Assembly (NCBI RefSeq): GCF_007858285.1
Contig: NZ_VFIL01000012.1
Location: 90,815 to 154,814 of the forward strand
DNA: 64,000 nucleotides
Origin: Pseudomonas brenneri
GTDB lineage: Bacteria > Pseudomonadota > Gammaproteobacteria > Pseudomonadales > Pseudomonadaceae
Reading direction: 5' to 3'
The notes beneath the pieces were generated by a model that was not told where the DNA came from, did no database searches, and was given only the letters and a program-made list of their open reading frames with translations. The position numbers were made by a program, and so were the translations under genes. Positions 17,620 through 25,162 of this stretch are shown here, piece after piece (the first letter of the stretch is position 1; each line of letters opens with the position of its first letter).

Positions 17620-18171
17620 ATGGATATCCCTATCAGTGTTTTAGTTAACCTTCCACGTGACCCTAGCCAATCCATCCAAGATCTGTCCGACGACCACCAC
17701 AAACGCCTGCGCAGGTTCATTCATAAACGCGTACTGAACCCAGAGGATGCGGACGATATCCTGCAACTGACGTACCTGGAGGCGTGGCGCAACCGGCATC
17801 ACTTCAGCGCACAAGCGTCACTGAGCACCTGGATGTGCGGGATCGCACTAAATCTGATCCGCAATCACTTTCGCCGTCTCTATGCCAAGCCGGTGCATTG
17901 CGAATTCGACGAATCACTGTCCCATGGACAGAACGAAGAGCAGGACCTGGCGCGCCAATTCGAGATCAGCCGCCGACTGGAAAACACCCTCAATGCGATC
18001 CAGCACCTGCCGCTGGAAATGCGCAACACCTTGTATGCCTCACTGGAAACCGACGGCAGCTACCAGGACACCGCCGATGCCCTGGCAATCCCGATTGGCA
18101 CCGTCCGCTCCCGCCTGTCACGGGCACGGGAGCAGTTGAAACGCGCGACAAAATCTCACCCGTTCCAGTAG
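17620..18171 (+). CDS. hrpL: ECF sigma factor HrpL
   Basis: A 183-residue extracytoplasmic-function sigma factor that directs transcription from hrp boxes. Sigma region 2 is visible in EDADDILQLTYLEAWRNR and STWMCGIALNLIRNHFRR, and region 4 in LEMRNTLYASLETDGSYQD and GTVRSRLSRAREQLKR. It is transcribed away from hrpJ, has a ribosome site (GAGG before 17620), and is preceded by a sigma-54 promoter. Predicted targets in this window are the boxes at 954, 3758, 17389 and 50529. Confidence 0.94.
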   Translation: MDIPISVLVNLPRDPSQSIQDLSDDHHKRLRRFIHKRVLNPEDADDILQLTYLEAWRNRHHFSAQASLSTWMCGIALNLIRNHFRRLYAKPVHCEFDESLSHGQNEEQDLARQFEISRRLENTLNAIQHLPLEMRNTLYASLETDGSYQDTADALAIPIGTVRSRLSRAREQLKRATKSHPFQ

Positions 18172-18208
18172 GAGAGGATCGCCCAGGGATAGGGCTACCC
18201 TCCCGGCT

Positions 18209-19426
18209 TCAGGCTTTTTTCGAACGTGGCAACAGAATCGCCAGCACCCCGAGCAGCGGCAGGAACGAGCACAGCGTATACACGTACTCAATGCCGTGGA
18301 TATCTGCCAGATAGCCCAGCAACGCCGCGCCAATACCGCCAAAACCGAACATCAGGCCGAAGAACACCCCGGCGATCATCCCTACGTTGCCTGGCACCAA
18401 TTCCTGCGCGTACACCACAATCGCCGAGAACGCCGAGGCCAGGATAAAACCGATCACCACACTGAGCACACTGGTCCAGAACAGATCGACATGGGGCAGC
18501 AGCAGAGTGAACGGCGCAACGCCGAGGATCGAGAACCAGATCACCGCCTTACGGCCGATTTTGTCGCCAATCGGCCCACCAAAGAACGTCCCCGCCGCCA
18601 CCGCCCCAAGGAACAGGAACAGATGCAACTGGGAACTGGCCACCGACAGGTCGAACTTCTCGATCAGGTAAAAGGTGAAGTAACTGGTGAAGCTGGCCAT
18701 GTAGAAATATTTGGAAAACACCAACAGCCCCAGCACCACCAGCGCCCCCAGTACGCGGTTTTTCGACAGGCCATGGGTGGCGGCCTGGCCCTGCTTGAGC
18801 TTGAACAGGTTCAAATGGTTGCGGTACCAGCGGCTGATTGCATACAGCACCCCCAAGGCAAACACCGCGAACAAACCGAACCAGGCGACATTGCCCTGGC
18901 CAAACGGAATGATGATCGCCGCCGCCAGCAACGGGCCAAATGCCGAACCTGCGTTGCCGCCCACCTGGAAGGTCGACTGCGCCAGGCCATAGCGCCCACC
19001 AGACGCCAGGCGCGCCACGCGGGACGCCTCCGGGTGGAAGGTCGAGGAGCCAATGCCGATCAGCGCCGCCGCCAGCAGAATCAGCGGGAAACTGCCGACC
19101 TGGGACATCATCAGAATGCCGATCAGCGTACAGATCATCCCGCAGGGCAGCAGGAATGGCTTGGGATGGCGATCGGTGTAATACCCCACCCACGGCTGGA
19201 GCAACGAGGCCGTGAGCTGGAACGTCAGGGTAATCAGGCCGACCTGGGTAAAGGTCAGGCCATAACTTTCCTTGAGCATCGGATAGATCGAGGGCAACAC
19301 CGCCTGGATCAGGTCATTGATCAAGTGCGCCAGCGCCACGGCGCCGATGATCGACATGACCAAGGGGCTCGATTGCCCGGCGGCCGGTGTCGTAGCCACT
19401 GAAGGCTGGGAATTGGTAAGAGCCAT
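18209..19426 (-). CDS. fsr: MFS efflux protein, fosmidomycin-resistance type
   Basis: A 405-residue 12-helix major facilitator. The N-terminal half contains the MFS loop GYYTDRHPKP after helix 2, and the family-specific GIGSSTFHPEASRVARLASG follows, which is typical of Fsr-like fosmidomycin exporters. The second half carries GPIGDKIGRKAVIWFSILG. The start at 19426 (MALTNSQPSV) is preferred over one 57 bases upstream with an odd Cys/His-rich leader. It lies immediately beyond hrpL and marks the end of the Hrp cluster. The natural substrate is unknown. Confidence 0.85.
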   Translation of the reverse strand: MALTNSQPSVATTPAAGQSSPLVMSIIGAVALAHLINDLIQAVLPSIYPMLKESYGLTFTQVGLITLTFQLTASLLQPWVGYYTDRHPKPFLLPCGMICTLIGILMMSQVGSFPLILLAAALIGIGSSTFHPEASRVARLASGGRYGLAQSTFQVGGNAGSAFGPLLAAAIIIPFGQGNVAWFGLFAVFALGVLYAISRWYRNHLNLFKLKQGQAATHGLSKNRVLGALVVLGLLVFSKYFYMASFTSYFTFYLIEKFDLSVASSQLHLFLFLGAVAAGTFFGGPIGDKIGRKAVIWFSILGVAPFTLLLPHVDLFWTSVLSVVIGFILASAFSAIVVYAQELVPGNVGMIAGVFFGLMFGFGGIGAALLGYLADIHGIEYVYTLCSFLPLLGVLAILLPRSKKA

Positions 19427-19506
19427 GAGGAACGTTTCCGTACAGCAGATGGATGCACAGGTGCAGGTGTGACAATGTGCCACTTAATGGGGCAGGAAGG
19501 CTATCC

Positions 19507-19522
19507 CGTTAGGAGGCTAACG
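19507..19522. promoter_or_regulatory. Palindrome upstream of fsr, possible operator
   Basis: CGTTAG-GAGG-CTAACG is a perfect 6-bp inverted repeat about 80 bases upstream of the fsr start. No regulator gene lies next to it. It could be an operator, but it is short. Confidence 0.35.
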
Positions 19523-19653
19523 AGTAGATGAATCGATGCAGCGGTCATGCCTTGTAAAGGGCCAGCAAGATGAATCCCTTTAATTTGAGGGACGTTTCCT
19601 AGAGAATCTTTCGGCCTTGTGCCTGGTGGGGTCGGTGGCTAGTCTTCGGTCCG

Positions 19654-19848
19654 TCACTGGTTTTCAGTGATCGGGTTTAGTCGCCCGGACTTATATCAGG
19701 CGCATGGTCTCATGAGGTTTCATGGTGGCTGTGCGCAGGGCACCTCCGGGTGCGCCGGGTTCCTGATTAACCGGTCGACTAACCTGCGTACAGCCGCCAC
19801 CCATTCGTTTAGTCGCGAAGGGCGTCGGCTCCAAATTAATCAGGAGCC
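19654..19848 (+). promoter_or_regulatory. Highly structured 5' leader RNA of the 106-residue small protein
   Basis: No gene is seen between 19427 and 19853, but the right half is packed with inverted repeats. They are a hairpin 19654-19670 (TCACTG/CAGTGA), a hairpin 19672-19687 with loop TTTAGTCG, a hairpin 19711-19724 (CATGA/TCATG), and a junction 19724-19801 closed by a 16-bp bulged stem. That junction contains a GCACC-TCCG-GGTGC hairpin and a CCGG(G)TT/AACCGG hairpin. A second TTTAGTCG-loop hairpin follows at 19804-19819. Last is GGCTCC/GGAGCC (19827-19848), which pairs the AGGAG ribosome site of the gene starting at 19854. The arrangement suggests a cis-acting RNA controlling translation. 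The ligand, protein or temperature signal is unknown. Confidence 0.7.
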
Positions 19849-19853
19849 ATGCC

Positions 19854-20174
19854 ATGTTCAAGATTGTCCCCGACCCACCCCGTGACCAAGCCAAAGACCG
19901 CGCCGCCTTCAACCGCGCGCTCGACCACTACTTACCCACCGACCCACCGCAACCGTCACCTCACGTCTACACCGTCAGCGACGACATCAGCTTCGAAGAC
20001 GCCTTGCTCTACACCGCCGACCTGCTGCACAGCGCCTCGGCCACCGCCATGGACTGTGGCGAGCACCTGCAAAGCACCGAACGCGCCAAAGTCCTCGTCG
20101 TGTGGCACCTGCTGGAAATCGCCAAGGCCATGGTCGACCGCTCGATCACCTGCCTGCACCCGCGCGCAACCTAG
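19854..20174 (+). CDS. Small Pseudomonas protein, DUF3077/DUF6124-like
   Basis: A 106-residue protein of unknown function, with a Pro/Asp-rich N-terminus (FKIVPDPPRDQAKDRAAFNR) and an Ala-rich helical second half (FEDALLYTADLLHSASATAM). Many pseudomonads carry several paralogues of this general build, often named only by DUF number. The start codon follows an AGGAG that is locked in a hairpin of the leader, so translation is probably regulated. No operon partner: fsr is upstream on the other strand, and a REPIN and tRNA follow. Confidence 0.7.
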   Translation: MFKIVPDPPRDQAKDRAAFNRALDHYLPTDPPQPSPHVYTVSDDISFEDALLYTADLLHSASATAMDCGEHLQSTERAKVLVVWHLLEIAKAMVDRSITCLHPRAT

Positions 20175-20205
20175 TACGCCGACGGTAGAACACCACAGAT
20201 CAAAT

Positions 20206-20298
20206 GTGGGAGCGGGCTTGCTCGCGAAGGCGGTGGATCAGCCAATACATGAGTTGACTGACCCACCGCCTTCGCGAGCAAGCCCGCTCCCACACTCA
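20206..20298. repeat. REPIN (two inverted REP sequences)
   Basis: GTGGGAGCGGGCTTGCTCGC and its inverted copy lie on either side of a short spacer, each arm extending into GAAGGCGGTG/CACCGCCTTC. This is the classic fluorescens-group REPIN, mobilised in trans by a RAYT transposase that is not in this window. Confidence 0.93.
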
Positions 20299-20444
20299 GA
20301 TCTTCGCGGCCCGGGGAACTGGGCAAACCCCCAGCCACTGGTCGCCTCACCCGGTATTTTTGCTTAAACAGTTGATAGCGTAGATAAATTTTCAAAAAAA
20401 GCGCTTGACGCTTCTTCGTTCTGAGCGAATAATGCGCGCCACTT

Positions 20445-20521
20445 GGCTACATAGCTCAGTTGGTTAGAGCATAGCATTCATAATGCTGGGGTCCGGGGTT
20501 CAAGTCCCTGTGTAGCCACCA
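20445..20521 (+). tRNA. tRNA-Met (anticodon CAT)
   Basis: A full 77-nt cloverleaf with acceptor GGCTACA/TGTAGCC, anticodon loop TTCATAA, T-loop GGTTCAAGTCC and an encoded CCA end. The sequence is that of elongator tRNA-Met. A terminator follows. Confidence 0.97.
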
Positions 20522-20564
20522 AGTACCGATCCATAGATGTCTACAGCAGTCTATGAATCACCTC

Positions 20565-20594
20565 AAGAAGCCCGCCTCGTGCGGGCTTTCTTGT
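20565..20594 (+). terminator. Rho-independent terminator after tRNA-Met
   Basis: AAGAAGCCCGC-CTCGT-GCGGGCTTTCTT forms a strong stem ending in a T-rich tail, 44 bases after the tRNA. Confidence 0.9.
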
Positions 20595-20723
20595 TTCTGG
20601 CTATCTCTCCTTGCATCCCCCTAAGCCCAAATGAAGCGATCCGAGATAAAACGCCGCCCCCTTTCCGATACTGAACTGACCGTCGCCTGCAGTCTGCGGG
20701 ATCAGTGACCCACTAAAGCCAGA

Positions 20724-21764
20724 TCAGTGTTTGTGCCGGTGATGTATATCGGGGAAATGAGCATGGCTATGCTGGATCGGTGCGTGCTCATGCGGATGAC
20801 TATGCGGTTCAGTACCGTCCCACTCAAAGCTGTGCTCATGTTGGTGGTGCTCGTCGTGTGTATGGCGATGGCCGTGTTTGAGGGGATCATGCTGATGCTC
20901 GTGAGCATGATTTTCCATCAAGTGAATCCAGACACCGATGGCCATCAATGCAGCAGCAAGCAAGAACATCAGCGATACCGACTCGCCCAAGATTAGGATC
21001 GAGATGACCGCGCCGAGGAAGGGAGCAGTGGAAAAATATGCGCCGGTGCGCGCGCTTCCAAGCCCCCGGAGGGCAAGAACGAACAACACCAAACTCACGC
21101 CATATCCAAGAAACCCAAGCATCATGATTGGCCCTAACGTCGCCAAGGCTGGCAGTTGTGACCCAATGGCAAACGCCAAACAGCAATTGGCCACGCCCGC
21201 GACCAAGCCTTTGCTCCCCGCTATAAAAAGCGCATCGGAGGCAGAGACCTTGCGGGTCAGGTTATTGTCGATGGCCCAACAGAGGCAGGCGAAAGCCACG
21301 GCCAGCGGCCCAGTCCAATCGTGAGTCGTCACCCGCCCTTGCGGCCACGACAGAACAATCCCACCCAAAACAATAGCGATCATGCCGATAACGATACGGC
21401 GATCTGCGTTCTCTTTGAACACGACCCACGCCAGCACTGCTGTGAGGACCGACTCAAGATTGAGCATCAGCGACGCCGTGGCTCCCGCCGTCCGAGTGAG
21501 ACCGTACATGAGAGCCACGGGAGCAAGTACACCCCCAAAGACAATGGCGCCAATCAACCAGGGCCACTCTCCAGCAGGAATCCCGGGCCGTTGCCAGCGT
21601 TGATCGCGAGCAAAACGAACAATGGCCAGGCCGAGTCCGCTACCCAGGTAGAGCAGTCCTGCCAACAGAATGGGCGGAGTATCCACACCCAATAGCTTGG
21701 CGAGCGGAGTACTGGCGCCAAACAACGCCGCAGCAGCTAATGCATAGAGGACACTCACATTCAT
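20724..21764 (-). CDS. EamA/DMT-family transporter with histidine-rich C-terminal tail
   Basis: A 346-residue protein with ten predicted membrane helices in two EamA repeats (first begins LYALAAAALFGASTPLAKLL). A tail of about 64 residues after the last helix contains 23 histidines in HxH and HH patterns. Such tails bind Zn, Ni, Co or Cu and are common on metal transporters but unusual on drug/metabolite transporters. The start at 21764 (MNVSVLYA) is preferred; an in-frame ATG exists 24 bases upstream. The substrate is unknown, and metal export or sensing by the tail is an inference. Confidence 0.8.
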   Translation of the reverse strand: MNVSVLYALAAAALFGASTPLAKLLGVDTPPILLAGLLYLGSGLGLAIVRFARDQRWQRPGIPAGEWPWLIGAIVFGGVLAPVALMYGLTRTAGATASLMLNLESVLTAVLAWVVFKENADRRIVIGMIAIVLGGIVLSWPQGRVTTHDWTGPLAVAFACLCWAIDNNLTRKVSASDALFIAGSKGLVAGVANCCLAFAIGSQLPALATLGPIMMLGFLGYGVSLVLFVLALRGLGSARTGAYFSTAPFLGAVISILILGESVSLMFLLAAALMAIGVWIHLMENHAHEHQHDPLKHGHRHTHDEHHQHEHSFEWDGTEPHSHPHEHAPIQHSHAHFPDIHHRHKH

Positions 21765-21941
21765 AATCGATCGTCCTATCAGGCTCACTGCATACGGGAG
21801 AGCATCATAGCGTTGCTCTAGTAAGAAATATGTGAGCGCCAGCCCCTTAACTGTCTGGGTTCTGGACGGGCTCTGTAGCTAGCGGGCGAGAAATATTCAG
21901 CAACGGATCATCCCGCACCTGAGAGCCAATGTTAGTCGACG

Positions 21942-22871
21942 TCATACTCCTGCAATCATCAAGTCCAGGTTCTGCACCGCCGCTCCAGCTGCGCCCTTCC
22001 CAAGATTGTCAAACACGGCAGCCAACAGAACCTGCCCCGCCTCATCATTTTCACACACCACCAAACGCAAACTGTCCGTCCCGTTAAGCGCCTGGGGATC
22101 AAGGTAGGTCAACGCTCTGGCCTCCTGCATCGACATCACCTGCACATGCTCGGTATCGCGGTAGTGCTGCATAAGGCATGCATGCAACTGCACCGCGTTC
22201 ACGCCCGGCGCCAACAGCCGAAGCTGTAACGGTATGGTAAGTACGATCCCCTGCCGAAAAGCCCCATAGGCCGGCACAAACATCGGCCGCTGCGTCAAAC
22301 CGCTTTGCTGCTGAATCTCAGGAACATGTTTGTGCGCCAGCCCCAGACCATAAACCTGATATGCGAGCGCTTGTGATGCGTACTCGCCCTCATGCTCTTG
22401 CACTCCGACGCGCCCTTTTCCGGAATATCCCGATACCGCATGAATGTTTACGGGGTAATCCCTGGGCAGCAACCCGGCCTCTAGCAATGGCCGCAGCAGC
22501 CCTATCGCTCCCGTGGGATAGCAACCTGGATTACTGACCCGCCGCGCCGTGGCGATTTGTTTGGCCTGCTGCGGGCTCATCTGCGCAAAACCATAAGTCC
22601 AGTCTGGATCAGTGCGGTGTGCCGAACTCGCATCGATCACCCGAACGGCGGGGTTTTCGATGCTCATTACAGCGTCGCGCGCGGCTTGATCAGGCAAACA
22701 AAGAATCGCGATATCGCAGGCGTTGATCATTTCGGCGCGATGTTGCGGATCCTTGCGGTGTTCGGGGCTGAGTGTCATCAGGCGCAGATCACTCCGGTTG
22801 GATAGGCGTTGCTGAATTTGCAAACCGGTGGTGCCTTGGTCGCCATCAATAAATATAAGAGGACTTGCCAT
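21942..22871 (-). CDS. argC: N-acetyl-gamma-glutamyl-phosphate reductase, short (type 2) form
   Basis: The NADPH-dependent reductase of the third arginine-biosynthesis step. The 309-residue length is that of the type 2 branch. The nucleotide-binding start is GDQGTTGLQIQQRL, and the catalytic cysteine is in SNPGCYPTGAIGLLRPL (Cys117). A His-containing segment HAVSGYSGKGRVG follows. It is divergent from a LysR regulator gene 113 bases away, an arrangement that points to control by that regulator. Pseudomonads usually have another, longer argC elsewhere, so this may be an accessory copy. Confidence 0.9.
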   Translation of the reverse strand: MASPLIFIDGDQGTTGLQIQQRLSNRSDLRLMTLSPEHRKDPQHRAEMINACDIAILCLPDQAARDAVMSIENPAVRVIDASSAHRTDPDWTYGFAQMSPQQAKQIATARRVSNPGCYPTGAIGLLRPLLEAGLLPRDYPVNIHAVSGYSGKGRVGVQEHEGEYASQALAYQVYGLGLAHKHVPEIQQQSGLTQRPMFVPAYGAFRQGIVLTIPLQLRLLAPGVNAVQLHACLMQHYRDTEHVQVMSMQEARALTYLDPQALNGTDSLRLVVCENDEAGQVLLAAVFDNLGKGAAGAAVQNLDLMIAGV

Positions 22872-22984
22872 GGAATGCGCTCGGTATAGGAAATCAGGAG
22901 CTCCAATCTTCAGTGACGAGCTAAGATAGGAAAAGTTGAATTTCCAAACGATGAAGTTAAGTTTTTCTGAACAAGGAATGACGT

Positions 22985-23869
22985 ATGCGCGAAATCAGCC
23001 TGGACCGACTGCGCACGCTGGTTGCCATTGCCGATCTGGGCTCGTTTGCCGAAGCGGCTCGGGCACTGCACCTCGCGCCACCTACGGTCAGTTTGCATAT
23101 TGCCGACTTGGAGTCGCGGGTTGGCGGCAAGCTGTTATCGCGCACGCGTGGGCGTGTACAGCCCTCGGCGATTGGAGAAACATTGGTGGCCCGTGCGCGG
23201 CGCCTGTTGGCGGATGCGGAGCAGGCCCTTGAGGACGTGGAGCGTCAGGTACTAGGCTTGGCCGGGCGTGTGCGGCTGGGCGCTTCCACAGGGGCTATCG
23301 CACAGTTACTGCCACAAGCCCTAGAAACATTAGGCCAAAGACACCCCGCCATCGATGTGCAAGTTGCGGTGCTCACGTCGCAGGAAACACTGGGGAGACT
23401 TGTCGAGGGCTCATTGGATATCGGTCTGGTCGCACTGCCACAGACACCAGTGAAGCAATTGCGGATCGAGCCATGGCGGCGGGACCCGGTCATGGCTTTC
23501 CTGCCGGCTCGCTGGGAGTGCCCGGATATTGTGACCCCTGGCTGGCTGGCCGCTCAGCGATTAATTCTGAATGACAACACCACTCGACTCTCGCGCCTGA
23601 CCTCAGACTGGTTCGCCAGCGAAGGACTGCTGCCCGTGCCACGCATTCAACTGAACTACAACGACGCGATCAAAAGCCTAGTGGCGGCCGGTTATGGTGC
23701 TACGTTGTTGCCGCATGAAGCCTCCACGCCATTGCCTGATACCCGGATCGTCATGCGACCATTACAGCCCTTACTATGGCGCCAACTGGGCATTGCTCAC
23801 CGTGGCGGGGACGTCGAACGGCCTACACAACATGTGCTGGATGTGTTGTGGGGGTTGAGCGTGGACTAG
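22985..23869 (+). CDS. LysR-type transcriptional regulator
   Basis: A 294-residue LysR regulator. The N-terminal winged helix-turn-helix is clear (FAEAARALHLAPPTVSLHIADLES), and a periplasmic-binding-like effector domain follows from about residue 90. It is divergent from argC. LysR regulators often control the divergent gene, so argC is the likely target, with an arginine-pathway metabolite as a possible effector (inference). Confidence 0.88.
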   Translation: MREISLDRLRTLVAIADLGSFAEAARALHLAPPTVSLHIADLESRVGGKLLSRTRGRVQPSAIGETLVARARRLLADAEQALEDVERQVLGLAGRVRLGASTGAIAQLLPQALETLGQRHPAIDVQVAVLTSQETLGRLVEGSLDIGLVALPQTPVKQLRIEPWRRDPVMAFLPARWECPDIVTPGWLAAQRLILNDNTTRLSRLTSDWFASEGLLPVPRIQLNYNDAIKSLVAAGYGATLLPHEASTPLPDTRIVMRPLQPLLWRQLGIAHRGGDVERPTQHVLDVLWGLSVD

Positions 23870-23989
23870 GGGGATGTCGAAGTTCGACGCCTAGCCCCAC
23901 CTGTATGGCTGAAAACTCTCGTATCTGTGACTGGGATTAGACCGGCCCTGACGGTTAAGCTGATATTTTTCGCATGCACGGAAGAGCGT

Positions 23990-24391
23990 ATGGCTGCGAT
24001 GTACCAAGGAAGCTGCTTATGCGCAGCCGTCAGTTACGAGCTATCTGCCACACCAAAAGCAGTGAGTCATTGTCATTGCAGCCAGTGTCGTAAAGCTCAC
24101 GGGGCAGCATTCGCTTCGTACGGCAGCGTTCCCCGCAACGCGCTACGAATACTTGGCGGCGCCACTAGCATCAAAACCTATGCATCCTCAGAGACGGTGT
24201 TACGCGAATTCTGCGCGCACTGTGGTTCGACGTTGTTCTGGTCACGGTCTCAAGGCGAATTTGCCGACTGGGTTTCGATAGCACTGGGCACGCTTGACAC
24301 GCCCTTCATGCCTGAAAAGCAAAAACACGTTCACATCGACTCTACAGCCCACTGGTACACGCCAGCCAAATTATGCCCCCAGGTCGGCTGA
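23990..24391 (+). CDS. GFA/CENP-V family zinc-binding protein
   Basis: A 133-residue protein with the two CxC-type zinc sites of the glutathione-dependent formaldehyde-activating enzyme family: GSCLCAAVSYEL, CHCSQCRKAHG and FCAHCGSTLFWSRS. Members are linked to glutathione or thiol-adduct chemistry, but few have a proven function, and there is no formaldehyde dehydrogenase next to it. The start at 23990 has GGAAG upstream; a longer in-frame start at 23927 is less likely. Confidence 0.85.
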   Translation: MAAMYQGSCLCAAVSYELSATPKAVSHCHCSQCRKAHGAAFASYGSVPRNALRILGGATSIKTYASSETVLREFCAHCGSTLFWSRSQGEFADWVSIALGTLDTPFMPEKQKHVHIDSTAHWYTPAKLCPQVG

Positions 24392-24404
24392 ATACTTGTA
24401 GCGG

Positions 24405-25013
24405 TCATGAAGGGGTTATCCAGTGATGCCCCGGATGAAGCTTCAGCAAATGCTGCCTCAGCCACGCCACCTCCTCATCGGGCAGCGTAGGCAAGGTCTT
24501 GTGAAAATCCTCTTCATCCTTGGGCCGCACATGCTGGGCTTTGAACAAGAGGATCGCTGCGGGCCTTAAATATGGGATGCCTTCACGACTCAAATACAAC
24601 ATTTCTGCACGGGGAAACCGGATAGCCCCATCACGCTTGTAAACCCATACTTCAGGGCTTCCTGATTCAATCATCATGTCCACCCGCCAGGCTTGAGCAA
24701 CGGGGTCGAAACACCACACCTGATGAATGTCTAGTCCCGGGATATGGCCCAAGGGGAGAAAAGTGAGCACTCCGCTCTTCGCGGTGTACATATCAAGATC
24801 GCCAAGCGCGTGCCGGAATGCCGGGAAATCGTCTCGCAACATGGTGAACTCTATATCGTCATGCTCCCGCGTCTTTTCGCCGCGCCATAGATCAAGCGCC
24901 CACCCACCGACAACGCACCATGGAAGCGAGACAGCCTTCAGGCGAACAGCCAACTCGGCAGGCGTCCATGCACTCCATAGCTCTTGATCCGGCACCAAAG
25001 CCCTGTTCGCCAT
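24405..25013 (-). CDS. Nucleotidyltransferase-fold protein, AadB/LinA-like
   Basis: A 202-residue protein with the nucleotidyltransferase core WCVVGGWALDLWRGEKTREH followed by DDIEF. GG plus the D-D-E pattern supplies the metal-binding acids. The same layout is found in aminoglycoside 2''-adenylyltransferases and lincosamide nucleotidyltransferases, but also in many housekeeping relatives, so resistance cannot be assumed. The start at 25013 (MANRALVPDQ) is chosen. It is convergent with the GFA gene and divergent from the phosphotransferase gene at 25163. Confidence 0.72.
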   Translation of the reverse strand: MANRALVPDQELWSAWTPAELAVRLKAVSLPWCVVGGWALDLWRGEKTREHDDIEFTMLRDDFPAFRHALGDLDMYTAKSGVLTFLPLGHIPGLDIHQVWCFDPVAQAWRVDMMIESGSPEVWVYKRDGAIRFPRAEMLYLSREGIPYLRPAAILLFKAQHVRPKDEEDFHKTLPTLPDEEVAWLRQHLLKLHPGHHWITPS

Positions 25014-25162
25014 AATCTGATCTCCGATCGTTCCGAGTATTACGCGACCTGATACAACGCATACTCGCCCTTTAGCAAACTGGGTGAGAAGTGGCAAAAG
25101 GGTGTCTACGACACCCGAGTCGATTCATACTCGTCACTCCACCCCCTCAGAAAAGGTGATGC

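Noticed and set aside
20445..20521. tRNA-Met as an integration site for the Hrp cluster
   Set aside because: No integrase gene and no repeated copy of the tRNA 3' end are visible in the window, so an island boundary cannot be shown.
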